Positions 23,822 to 33,592 of a stretch of 64,000 nt of DNA are shown piece by piece. The notes beneath the pieces were generated by a model that saw only the letters and a list, made by a program, of their open reading frames with translations, ran no database searches and was not told where the DNA came from. The stretch comes from Rosa chinensis (Eukaryota > Streptophyta > Magnoliopsida > Rosales > Rosaceae). Location: assembly GCF_002994745.2 (NCBI RefSeq), contig NC_037094.1:64636639-64700638 (forward strand), read 5' to 3'. The stretch's first letter is position 1, and the number at the start of each line of letters is the position of its first letter. The position numbers and the translations under genes are program-made.

Positions 23822-24329
23822 TGTTAATGCTCAAAGTCCGGCGGTAGCCGATCTTTCGTTTAACGCGGGTCCGGTGGGCGGACCGCTACTCTGAGGACTT
23901 GATGGCCTTTGCTAGCTGTCACACGAGAGACAGGGTGTCAGAGGGAGACCGCGTTGGGCGGCCTTCACTTCTCCAATGCCTAAGTCAGTCAATGCATATA
24001 GGCAGCATAACAATAAATTAGTAGTGAATGTGTAATTAATGAGGAGAGAGGAGAGAACCTTTTATAGGTGAGGAGAAGGTTGATCTTCTTCTTGTTTTCG
24101 ATATGGGACTGATGTGCTTTGATTCCCAGCGTTTGGAGCTTCTGGTGCTATCTTGGCGCGGCGCGTGGCGGCACGTCAGAGGTGATCTGGGGGCGATCCG
24201 GGGATCAGGCGGTAGCCCGCCTAGCTGTGCTTTGGTAGGTCACTCCTTTGGTGGGAGTTGGTACCTCTGGCGGTACAATGAGCGTGGCTCATTATAGCTA
24301 ATTATGCTTGAAATGCACATGTAGGTACA
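23822..24329 (-). repeat. Element B 5' LTR
   Basis: 508 bp, minus strand, TGTACC to AACA. Closely matches 1329-1827, with TATAAAAGG near 24058-24066 on the minus strand. Confidence 0.92.
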
Positions 24330-24334
24330 TATGA
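24330..24334. repeat. Target-site duplication of element B, right copy (TATGA)
   Basis: Matches 1324-1328. Removing B and one copy rejoins A's gag. Confidence 0.9.
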
Positions 24335-25823
24335 AAAGATCGATTACCATTGTTATGATACTACTGATCTTTTTGCCGCTTATCCTATTAGTTGCCTTGC
24401 TGCCACTCTTTTTTTTTTTTTGTCGTTCAAAGGCATAGTAGAAGATTTTTTGGTGGTTTTCCTGCTGAGAGGATGAAGGTTGAGTTGTTTTGGCAAGGGT
24501 TTATGGTGGTGGTGGCACCTTCCCATATGTAATTTACTTTGCCTGTGCGTGGAGAAACGCCTCTCCCATGACATGGTCGTATGCCGCATTTGGGCAATTG
24601 TTATTGAGATGGTAAAGGAATGGTCCCTTTAAGAGCCCTTGTTTGAAGGCTGCCAGTGCCATTATCTTGTCAAGGTCGCGGCATCAAGATGTAGAGGCTC
24701 TCCATCTTATGACAAATGGTTTTAATGATTCCTCAGCGCCCTGTTTAAAGATGAATAGTTGGCTGATAATGTGGTATCCCGCTGCCAAGAGGATGAACCA
24801 TGACAAGAAAGCGTTTGACAATGCGGAGAATGAATCAATGGATCCAGGTGGGCACTAGAAGAACCAACTCATTGCCTCGCTATCTAGCATTTCACTAAAT
24901 AGGTGACAGAGAGTGGCGTCGTCGAACCCCTTGTTATTAGTTACCTTTTTGAATGTGTCCATGTGGACGAAAGGGTCCGTGAGGCCGCAGTATTGAGCCA
25001 TTTTAGGTGTTTTTGCATACATCGGCCAGATGACCTGCAAGATTCTGGCGATAAATGGGCCTGGCCTTGTTGCGAAAAGTGGGTTTTGGATTGGCGCTGG
25101 GGTGCCTGCCTCTAGTCTGACCAATCTTTCTTCCATCTGCTGCATTTTTTGTAGGATTAAAGTGGTAGCGTCAGGCGCCCTTGCTTGTGAATTTCGTGGG
25201 ACAAGCTTTAGGTGTTGTCTGGGGTCTGGCGGACTTCCCACTACTCTTGCTCTTCTCGTGCTGAGGTTGGCGCGCGGTTGCGACCCTGCCTCTTGTTCCA
25301 ACATTAATAGTGGCGGGGAGGTGGGCCCCGTCCTGTCAGCTCAGTTGGGTTCAGCAGTACGTTCATCTATATGACTGGTGCTGGTATTGTCCTTCCACCG
25401 CTGAGTCGACTACGCCTGGCTCTCTGCTATTGTTAGCTCTGTGCCGGGTTAGCGTTTGCCTCCAGCGCCTTCTTTAGTTCGTCAAATTTTGACATCAGCG
25501 TGGCCACTTATTTCTAGGTCTCCTCCTTCTCCTTGTATTCTTGTTCTCGTTCTCTATTTGCCTTGTGGAGATCCGCTAATGCTAGCTCATACTTAGTGGC
25601 GAGGTCTTGTCCTGGTAGTTGGCGGCTACTACCAGGATGATTTTCCACTGCTGATTAGGTGTGCGAACCTATAGGGTATCTTTAGGTTCAACGCAGGGCT
25701 TGACCGGAGTATTGAAGAATGCGCGGTTAATGTTAACCGCGAGGTTGGTGGTTGAGGGTTGACGGATTGGTCCACTTGCTCATCGGCTATTTCCCCGCTA
25801 CCGTTAGTCATAGGGGTCATCAT
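24335..25823 (-). pseudogene. Element A gag (decayed)
   Basis: Minus-strand gag of the outer element, more diverged than in B and C. The N-terminus MTNGSGEIADEQVDQ lies at about 25809-25760. The middle contains MLEQEAGSQPRANLS and the capsid entry PMYAKTPKMAQYCGLTDPFV at about 25010-24960, followed by KVTNNKGFDDATLCHLFSEM. Stops occur near 25629, near 24855 and further toward the B junction. It continues collinearly at 1323-884 after removal of B. A hAT-like element sits exactly at the start codon, and its terminal A happens to restore an ATG. Confidence 0.8.
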
Positions 25824-26560
25824 TTGGACCTTAGGCCCTAAACCCGCCCTGCCCGTAGGGTTGAAGCCCGACCCGGCCCTTGCATTAGAGTAGGCCGGCC
25901 CGACCCTTTTTAAAATAGGGTAGGGTATGGGCCATGAGAATGAAACCCGGCCGGCCAGTTTGAGCCCTTTAGGGCCAAGCCCGACCCGTCCCTTTAGGCC
26001 CTCCCGAATAAGCCCTAATAATTTTCTATTTTTTATATTTTTTTAATTATGTTTCTCTTTTTTCTATAATATGCAATTTATCTCTTTCTTTGTAATTGAT
26101 TTTTTAAGCTTTGTTTTCTTTATTTTTTATTTTTTTTGTTACATAACAATTAATATTAGGAGATTTAGAGAGATAGTTAATTGAATATAACCACCTTAAC
26201 TAATATTAATAAATGTTATAAGTTAATTCCTACACACACACACACACACACACATTAAATATGATTAACTAAAAACAATGTCTTATATTACCTATATAAC
26301 CATTGAGCCACATTTTGAGGAAAAAAAATAATGTAAGTTTTTTTTTTATTAAACAAAATAAGGCCCTTTTCGGCCTTATTCGGAAGGTCGGGCCGACCCG
26401 GCCCTAATAGATCGGGCTTTTAGGGCGGGTAAAGGTTAGAATATTTAAGCCCCGGTCTGACCCTACCCGGCCCTAAATTTTGTTGACTTTGACTAGGCCC
26501 GACCCTAAGCCCTAAAATTTAGGGTAGGGCCGACCCTAGCCCGGCCCATGATGACCCCTA
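25811..26560. mobile_element. Non-autonomous hAT-like element, 750 bp
   Basis: Perfect 13-bp terminal inverted repeats TAGGGGTCATCAT and ATGATGACCCCTA, flanked by an 8-bp duplication GTTAGTCA at 25803-25810 and 26561-26568. Both the 8-bp duplication and the TAGGG end are typical of hAT elements. Ends carry GC-rich inverted blocks (GGCCCGACCC / GGGCCGACCC types); the centre is AT-rich with a (CA)n run at about 26232-26254. There is no transposase frame, so it would need a transposase in trans. Confidence 0.9.
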
Positions 26561-26601
26561 GTTAGTCATTGTGGATTATGGTGGGATTACCATTTATTCA
26601 A

Positions 26602-26623
26602 GGATTCCCACAGATGTTACCAA
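26602..26623 (-). other. Element A primer-binding site
   Basis: Reads TTGGTAACATCTGTGGGAAT on the minus strand, directly after the 5' LTR. It is diverged from the B and C sites but has the same TTGG and CTGTGGGAA frame. Confidence 0.7.
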
Positions 26624-27122
26624 TGTTAATGTATGAGATTCAGCGGTGGCCAAATCTTGTTAACGCTGGCCTAAGCCTGGATCGCTACTGAGGAGGTTAT
26701 AGCGCTACTGCTACTTGTCAAGTAAAATACGAAGGGCGTTAGAGGGAGATCGCAGTTGGCGGTCTTCTCTACTCCGATGCCTAAGTCAGTCAATGTATTT
26801 ATGTTGACAGAATAACGTTAGGTAAGTAATAAATGCGTAGTTAATGAGGAGAGAGGAGTGGACTAGGTGAGAGAGAGACTGATCTCTTCCTTGTTTTCGA
26901 TGTGGGACTTATGTGCTTCAGTCCTCAACTTCTGATGCCTCAGAGAGGTGATCTTGGCACGGCTCGTCAGCGGTGATCTCGTGCTGATCCGGAGCCTAGG
27001 TGTTAGCATATTTGGTGGTGTTTCCGTACGCCAAACTATGATAGTTGTTGGTGCCGCTGGCAGCAGTATGAGCGTGGCTCATTATAGCTAATTATATTTA
27101 GGCAAATGCTCGTGTAAGTACA
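26624..27122 (-). repeat. Element A 5' LTR
   Basis: 499 bp, beginning TGTACTTACACG and ending ACATTAACA on the minus strand. Shares the AATTAGCTATAATGAGCCACGC block with B and C, but is otherwise clearly diverged. It borders 27123, which is outside the element. Confidence 0.85.
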
Positions 27123-27682
27123 TCATACATATCTTTTAAGAAAGATTGAAATGAAGGAGCTCATGCTTCTTTAAGTTGTACAGGTATATATTTCCCATTC
27201 CTCCCAATGCAATTCGAACAAACCAATCAAAGCTAACAATATTCAATTCGTACAAACCCATCAAACCTAACCGCCACCCTCCTCGTCCTTTCCTTCACCG
27301 GCGACAAGGTCGACGAGGTCTTCCTCGACCTTTCTCTGTAAACCAGCCATATGGGCTCAAAATTCAAATTCGAGCAATTTCCACACTCAAATCTGAAAAT
27401 TCACAGAGAGAATTGAGTAACCGACTTGCTAAAGCAAAATCGAGAGCGGGAAGTGAGATTAGAGGAGGTTCTAATCTCAAAATTGAAGATGATTGAGAGA
27501 AGAGGTGCTCAAAATCGAAGGCATGGGCTCAAAATCGAGAGCCGGAAGTGAGAGTAGCTCAAAATCAAGGTCCCAAGCTCAAGATCCTGAGCTCAAAGTC
27601 GAGAGAGAGAGAGGGATTTCTTTTTTGTTTTCTCTTTCTATACAATATTTGAAAAAAGCTGGAAAAGTAATATTTTGATTAA
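27123..27682. other. Flank of element A, no gene recognised
   Basis: Unique-looking sequence. From about 27340 to 27610 it repeats CTCAAAATCGAGA / CTCAAAATTCAAATT-like phrases. Open frames of up to 106 codons are low-complexity and show no recognised domain. Confidence 0.4.
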
Positions 27683-29020
27683 GGGTTAAATACTGTTTTG
27701 TCCCTGTACTTTGCCTCTCTCATCGTTTCAGTCCCTGACATTCTAATTTAATCTAAAAACTACATGACCTCACAATTTCCCTCCAATAGGTCCCTTCCAC
27801 GTCAAATTAGGAGTTGGTCTTGGGTGAAATGTCCAATATACCGCTCTGTTATTTCTTTTTCCTTTTTTTCCTTTTTTTTTTTCTTTTTTTTTCCTTTTTA
27901 ATTTCTTTTTTTCCTTTTTAATTTCTTTTTTGCTTTTTCTTCTTTTTTCTTGTTCCTTTTTAATTTCTTTTTCCTTTTTTTGCTTTTCTTTCTGCCTACT
28001 TTCTCCTTCCTCAACCCACCAATCTCATTCCGATCAAACTCCACAACCCATCTGTTTCTCTCCCCAAATTGAAACCAAACCCAGCAAAGACCTAGCTTGG
28101 CGGTGTATAGATGGACATCGAGCAAAAGCAAGAGGTTAGGAGCTGATCGATCACTTCTTCACCTTCTCTGAAGCCATCTCCCTCCGTTGTCTCTTAGCGG
28201 ATCCGCCCTTGTCTCCATCGTTGCCGACGTCATCTCTTAAACATAAGCAGATCCCAATCAGCTCGGAAATTCGCCGCTCAACCACTCCTCTCTTGTTTTC
28301 ACAGCCTACTTCTCTCTCTCCCACTCAAATTCCACTTTCTCTCTCCACATCAAGCCTCAATTTGGAAACTTTTCACTGAAAACTACTATTTTTTCAAACT
28401 CTGAGGTTTTTGGGTCTTGCTCAAAATGGTAATTTTAATTTTGGGTCTGGTTGAAATGGTGATTTTTGATGGCCAAGTTGACCAAAACCAGAAGTGAAGA
28501 AGAAGAACAGTGATGGAAAAGAAAAATGGCCGCCGGCGTGGAGAACAATAATTGGGGTTTCGGGTCGATCTGGATTGGTTCGCCGACGTGGCGCTACTGA
28601 TGTAGCAGGATATGATGATCATTAAAAAGGAAAAAGAAAAAAAGAAAGAAAAAGAAAGAAAAAAAGGAAAAAAGAAATTAAAAAGGAAACAAAAAAATTA
28701 AAAAAGGAAAAAAAGAAAAATAAAAAAAGGAAAAAAGAAATTAAAAAGGAAAAAAATTAAAAAGGTAAAATAAAAAAGAAAAAAGAAAAAAAAGAAATTA
28801 AATAGGAAAAAAAGAAAAAAAAAAGAAATTAAAAAGGAAAAAAAGGAAAAAGAAACAACAGATATATTGGACATTTCACCTAAGGCCAACTCCTAATTTG
28901 ACGCGGAATGGACCTATTAGAGGGAAATTGTTAGATCAGGGAGTTTTTAGATTAAATTAGAATGTCAAGGACTGAAACGATGAGAGAGGCAAAGTATAGG
29001 GATTAAACAGTATTTAACCC
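27683..29020. mobile_element. Long terminal-inverted-repeat element, about 1.34 kb
   Basis: Inverted arms of over 200 bp. The left arm starts GGGTTAAATACTGTTT and the right arm ends AAACAGTATTTAACCC. The arms stay paired through the CATCGTTTCAGTCC and GTCCAATATA segments. The left arm continues into a long pyrimidine tract (27850-27990) and the right arm into the matching purine tract (28620-28860). The centre (28000-28600) is GC-richer and could be captured host DNA. I could not define a target duplication. The GGG...CCC ends resemble Mutator-type foldback elements. Confidence 0.75.
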
Positions 29021-29284
29021 AAAAAAAAATTAATACTTTATAACTCATGTACGATGTGTTAGAAAAGTAAGCTGTAAAAGATTAGTAAAATACCTCATTT
29101 ATGGCACACATATTGTGCACGCTGTTAATAGATAATTAAATTTAAGGCACACATAAGATACACGCCTTGGATGACCCGAATAAAGACATTCTGACTGCAC
29201 ACATGAAATGTGCGCCGTAAATGACAGTCTTTTAAAACGCACCTCAAATGTGCACTGTAAAATGTGCGCCTTAAAAGATCAGTT
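29021..29284. repeat. Short repeats with GCACACAT / ATGTGCGCC motifs
   Basis: Several copies of the complementary motifs GCACACAT...ATGTGCGCC, spaced 30-50 bp, in both orientations. This could be the subterminal part of a DNA transposon (CACTA-like), but no end is visible. Confidence 0.35.
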
Positions 29285-29690
29285 TTGCTGTTGTGTTGAA
29301 TTGGCCGGGTGCCGTAGAAAGTTTGCCAATGAGGTATAATATCCACTGATAGAAAGGCCATGGAGCTAGGAATATTGACAATGGAATTAGTGGTGCTCGA
29401 AGTATATTGGCGTACATCTGAGATTTGTGACAAGCGCTAGATACTACTTCTACCAGAGTGGCCGTTGTAGGCCAAAAGTACCCAGCTCAAAGAGTCTTGT
29501 TTGCTGGCGACCTTGCACTTGCATGATTGCCGCATACACCACCGTGAATATCTTTCAAAATCTTGTGGCCTTCCTCTTCTGTTACGCATTTCAGGTTAGG
29601 GAAGCAGTATCCTCTTCTATACAATTTCCCGTTCATGATGGTACATCTCGCAGACTGATAGGCTATTTCTATCCACTTAAATAGATACAC
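29285..29690 (-). pseudogene. Element D integrase fragment
   Basis: Contains YQSARCTIMNGKLYRRGY and HGGVCGNHASARSPANKTL, equivalent to the zinc-binding region and preceding segment of integrase in C (about 11690-11860). Toward 29285 it reads GKLSTAPGQF, matching GKFQTAKGQF near the first catalytic Asp. Truncated after that; stops are present. Confidence 0.7.
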
Positions 29691-32185
29691 AAAAATTATA
29701 ACTTAACCCTACAAGAATGTCAAAAGTAGTATAGTAAGTAGGGATCGTTCCCGCAAGATATTGTGGTCTAATCACTAATCTAAGACTCAAAACAAAATAA
29801 AACCTAAACTATCCGGTTAGAAAGATCTGACTGGCAGACGACTCTAAACTATTCTAAGTCACGAAAATTTACTGACAGACTCTAGGCACGATAATCTAAC
29901 TATTGACAAAGTTTGATAATTTTTGAAGGAGTTTATTGACGAAATAATTAAATAAAAAACAAAACAGTAAACGACTCTGAAAATAGAAAAGGGTTTGAAA
30001 ATTAAAGATAAAACAAGTTAGGGATTTGCATCCACCACCAATAAATCATGCAAACTAGTCATGTTCAACCTAATTACATTTATCTATGGATGAAGATGCT
30101 CAAGTTAAGCCAACACCAAAATTAACCTATTGTTTTTCCTTACTTGTATGTTAGGTGAGAGATGCTCTACACCTGACCTATTTTCAAAAATGCAACCTAG
30201 GTTGACGAACTCTATATTTAACACAAAGAAATCATTATGATTTAGAAAAATGAGACATCACAAGGCATCTTGAGTACGACGTGTCTCCGTTAACCTAGGA
30301 ACATAAGCAGTTGCCTGATAGATAATTTACCACTCTAGAACGCTCAACGGAACTCTCGTAACAAGGCACGGGTAATGATTATTCTTAGCAATAGAATCCT
30401 AGACATGCAGTCTAAGTTGCGCACCAAAGAAAACATGCAAAGAACTCATCAATGTAGAAGTAGAAATTAGGTTCTCATCCAATAGATAAATAAAAGGGTT
30501 AATTATAGTTTACCCCCTGAGGTTTGGGAGTGTCATCATTTCATCCCCTCTACTTTTAATTTTGACTTTTTACCCTCTAAACTTTTCAATTTTAATCAAC
30601 CGTGTCCAATTTCTCCTATTCTGTCCAAATTGGACGTTAAGTCTGACCCTTGAGGGTTAAAATGGTCATTTCAACATAAAAAAATAAAATAAAAAATTTC
30701 TGTTTTTTAGTTTTTTTTTTTTCTGTTTTTTTTTTTTAAAAGAGAATTTTTTTCGTTTTTTTTTTTTTGTCTTCAACCTATACACCACAAGTTATAATAG
30801 GTTTATAAAAACAAAACAAAAAATACTCTAGGTGGTTGAAAGCCGCTCGCTGGTCTACGATATTTGTGATATATCTCTGATAAAATGAAGAATTTAGGAT
30901 ATATCCCTAATAAAGTAAAGAAATATCTGTAAAAAAATAATTTTACACTTTATCTGTAAATCAATATCTGTAAAAAATAATTTTACACAGATATTTCTTC
31001 ACTTTATTGGGGATATATCCTAAAATTCTTCAATTTATTGGAGATATATCACAAATATATAGACCAAAAATGATTTTACACAGATATTTCTTCACTTTAT
31101 TGGGGATATACAGATATTTATTTACTATTAAAGTGTAAAATTATTTTTTACAAATATTTCTTCACTTTATTGGGGATATATCCTAAAATTCTTCACTTTA
31201 TCGGAGATATATTACAAATATCGTAGACCAGCGAGCGGCTTTCAACCACCTAGAGTATTTTTTTGTTTTTATAAACCTATTATAATTTGTGGTGTGTAGG
31301 TTAGACCAAAAAAAAAAACGAAGAAACAGAAAAAACAAAAAAAAAACAAAAACAAACTAAAAAACAGAAAGAAAAAAAAAATTTATTTTTTATTATTTTT
31401 TTATGTTGAAATGACCATTTTAGCCCTCAAGGGTCAAACTTAACTTCCAATTTGGACGGAATAGGAGAAATTGGACACGGCTGATTGAAATTGGAAAGTT
31501 TAGGGGGTAAAAAGTCAAAATTAAAAGTAGAAGGGGTGAAATGATGACACGCCCAAACCTCAGGGGGGTAAACTGTAATTAACCCTAAATAAAACTAATT
31601 GAAAGTCATAACAAGTTTACAATCATGATTTGGGGCTTCAACAACCCCTAGCTAAAGAGTTAGTTTCTCATAGAAAGAAAAACAAAAACAAAATAAACTA
31701 AAGAAAGGGACGAAGAAGTCGCAGGAGAGATGGGAGGAGAGCTTTTTCAGATTTCACAGCCCTTTTATATTGCTTATTGATTCCTCTTTGATTCCTTTTT
31801 GGATTAAGATTTCTTGAATTGTAGTGAAAGCCAACTTCATGATTCTCTATTTGATTTAGGATTCTCCACATCACATTGTCCAGTGAGAATGTGCCATGTC
31901 ATCATCAATATATTCTAAATATTTTCTCCTTTATTGCTGCGTTATCTCTATGGATTAGGCTCCTCGATTCATCAAGGTCACTTGCTTGGGCCAGGACTTC
32001 AAGCTTTTCTTTATTTACACATCTTTCCTCTATATTATCTTCTTTTTGTATATTTTCTACAAAGTACCTAATAAACACAAAAGTAAATAAATAAAGGAAA
32101 AATAGAATAAACTAACAAAGATTAATATAGGGATTAACATTATAAATGTTGCATAAAATGCTCGTAGCACAGACCTGAGCTGCAA
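29691..32185. other. Uncharacterised insertion splitting element D, carrying a foldback element
   Basis: AT-rich DNA between the RNase H and integrase parts of D. It contains GTAGGGATCGTTCCCGC near 29741-29757, a phrase I associate with dispersed plant repeats, but I cannot name the family. No coding region is supported; open frames here are short. The 1090-bp element at 30496-31585 lies inside it. Confidence 0.45.
30496..31585. mobile_element. Mutator-type foldback MITE, 1090 bp
   Basis: Nearly the whole element is an inverted repeat: GGGTTAATTATAGTTT at the left, AAACTGTAATTAACCC at the right, with arms pairing for hundreds of bases, including GCCGCTCGCTGGTCTACGAT (near 30843) against its complement (near 31222). 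Flanked by a perfect 9-bp duplication TAAATAAAA (30487-30495 and 31586-31594), the Mutator hallmark. No transposase. The centre has repeated GGGGATATATCC phrases. Confidence 0.9.
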
Positions 32186-33592
32186 TCATCTGACGTCTAC
32201 CTTGTCTTCAAGTGCCAAGCCATCTAACATATATTTGTATATCAGATCCATCCACAGAGGGCTGGTTTCGATAGCAAATATCTCCGATATTGATGTGCTT
32301 GGCTTGTCCAATACTTCAACTTTCATTGACTTGAAGGCTACACCTGGTAAGGTTATGGCCAACCTTGCTAATGTGTCTGCCTTGGTGTTCTTGGCCCTAG
32401 GTATCTGAATGAGGTTGTGCAAGGAAAGCATTGCATTAATGCCTTGGCGAGTGCCTGATAAGACGACATATGAGTATCCTTTGCCTTGAATTCCCCCTTG
32501 ACCTGATTCAACATAAGCTGTGGATCGTTGAATATCTTTAAGTTCTCGGCACTGATTTCTCACGGGAGCTGTAGTCCTGTAATGAGAGCCTCATATTCAG
32601 CTGCATTGTTTGAGGCTATAAATCCGAACTTTAGAGCTTACTCGTATGCCTGGTCATCGGGGCTGATAATCAAGATGCCTGCTCCGTTGAATTTTCTATT
32701 GGAGAAATTGTCTACATAAAGTTGCCACTGGTTATGTGGAGTTGTGTAGGTTCTTGTGTTGGTTCTTCCACTAGCTTTTCTTAGAGAGGGATAAGCTCAG
32801 AGATGAAGTCTGCTACCGCTTGATCTTTAATTACTGACCAAGGTCTATAGTGGATGTCGAATTCCCCTAGTTCAATCGCCCATTTTCACCAATCCATCAG
32901 AAGTTTCTGGTTTCTGCAATATCTGTCTGATAGGGGGATTGGTGAACACGATGATTGAATTTGCTTGGAAGTAGTGTCTGAGTTTCGTCGTTGAGACTAG
33001 AAGTGCTAATCAGTTTTTTGATATCTTAGTAGCTTGTTTCGCCCCATGTAGACCTATTTTCTGCATAGTACACCGGGTACTTTATGATGATGTCACGCCT
33101 GATCATTGTTAAACTGACAACAATACTGGAGGCATCTAGATATATGTACAACATTTCTTCGGGACTGTTTTTGAAAGTAAGAGTACCAAGGTGAGGTATG
33201 TTTTGATTCCCAGAAATGCTGCTTAATGCTCGCGGTCCAACTAATAAACTCCACATGCTGTGTCTTGAGTAGTTAAAAAAATGGCACACACTTATCAGTA
33301 AGTCGTGCGATGAAGCATTATAGGGTTGCGATTCTTCCATTTAAAGATTGGACTTCTTTCCGTAAGACCAGAGAAGTCATGTCTAAGATGACCTGTACTT
33401 TCTCCGAATTTGCCTCGATGCCCTATTAGTTGATCACATAACCTAGGAACCTCCCAATTTCGACCCCAAAGATACATTTTTGTGGATTGGGTCGCATCCC
33501 CTATCGTAGGATGATTGTAAATATGATACCGAGGTTTGTTATGTGGTCGACCTTTGCGGTAAGGCTTTTGACAAGCATGTCATCGACGTAAA
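32186..33592 (-). pseudogene. Element D RT 3' part and RNase H (decayed)
   Basis: At 33592-33560 the frame reads YVDDMLVKS (RT catalytic motif), then phrases equivalent to GMRPNPQKC and FLGYVIN. RNase H features include MLYIYLDASSIVVSL near 33160 and KYPVYYAEN near 33080; the downstream region has IPRAKNTKADTLARL and VEVLDKPSTSISEIF near 32400-32300. Multiple stops and frameshifts. It would have copied the element RNA when intact. Confidence 0.7.

Larger units (their letters stand above)
1329..24329 (-). mobile_element. Element B: complete Tat-lineage Ty3/gypsy element, itself split by element C
   Basis: Minus-strand element of about 11 kb once the nested C (6580-18523 plus one TSD copy) is removed. 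In element order: 5' LTR 23822-24329, PBS about 23800-23821, gag-pol 23768-18664, an antisense ORF on the plus strand 3563-6288, tandem repeats near 2389-2780, polypurine tract about 1828-1848, 3' LTR 1329-1827. Both LTRs begin TGTACC and end AACA when read on the minus strand. The 5-bp TATGA duplication flanks both ends. An ORF antisense to pol and located between pol and the 3' LTR is a known feature of Tat-lineage elements. Gag-pol carries several stops and two large deletions, so B cannot move by itself. Confidence 0.92.
1..27122 (-). mobile_element. Element A: outermost Tat-lineage Ty3/gypsy retrotransposon, 5' part only
   Basis: A minus-strand LTR retrotransposon whose 5' LTR is at 26624-27122, gag at 24335-25823 and protease-region pol at 1-1323. 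The two coding parts are separated by element B, which inserted into the C-terminal part of gag with a TATGA duplication. Joining 24335 to 1323 on the minus strand keeps gag collinear with elements B and C, which supports the nesting. The 3' part (RT, RNase H, integrase, 3' LTR) lies left of the window. A is more diverged than B and C and carries many stops, so it is probably the oldest of the three. A hAT-like element interrupts its gag start. Confidence 0.85.

Noticed and set aside
28698..28889. Phe-rich open frame on the minus strand
   Set aside because: Pure product of the purine tract in the inverted-repeat element.
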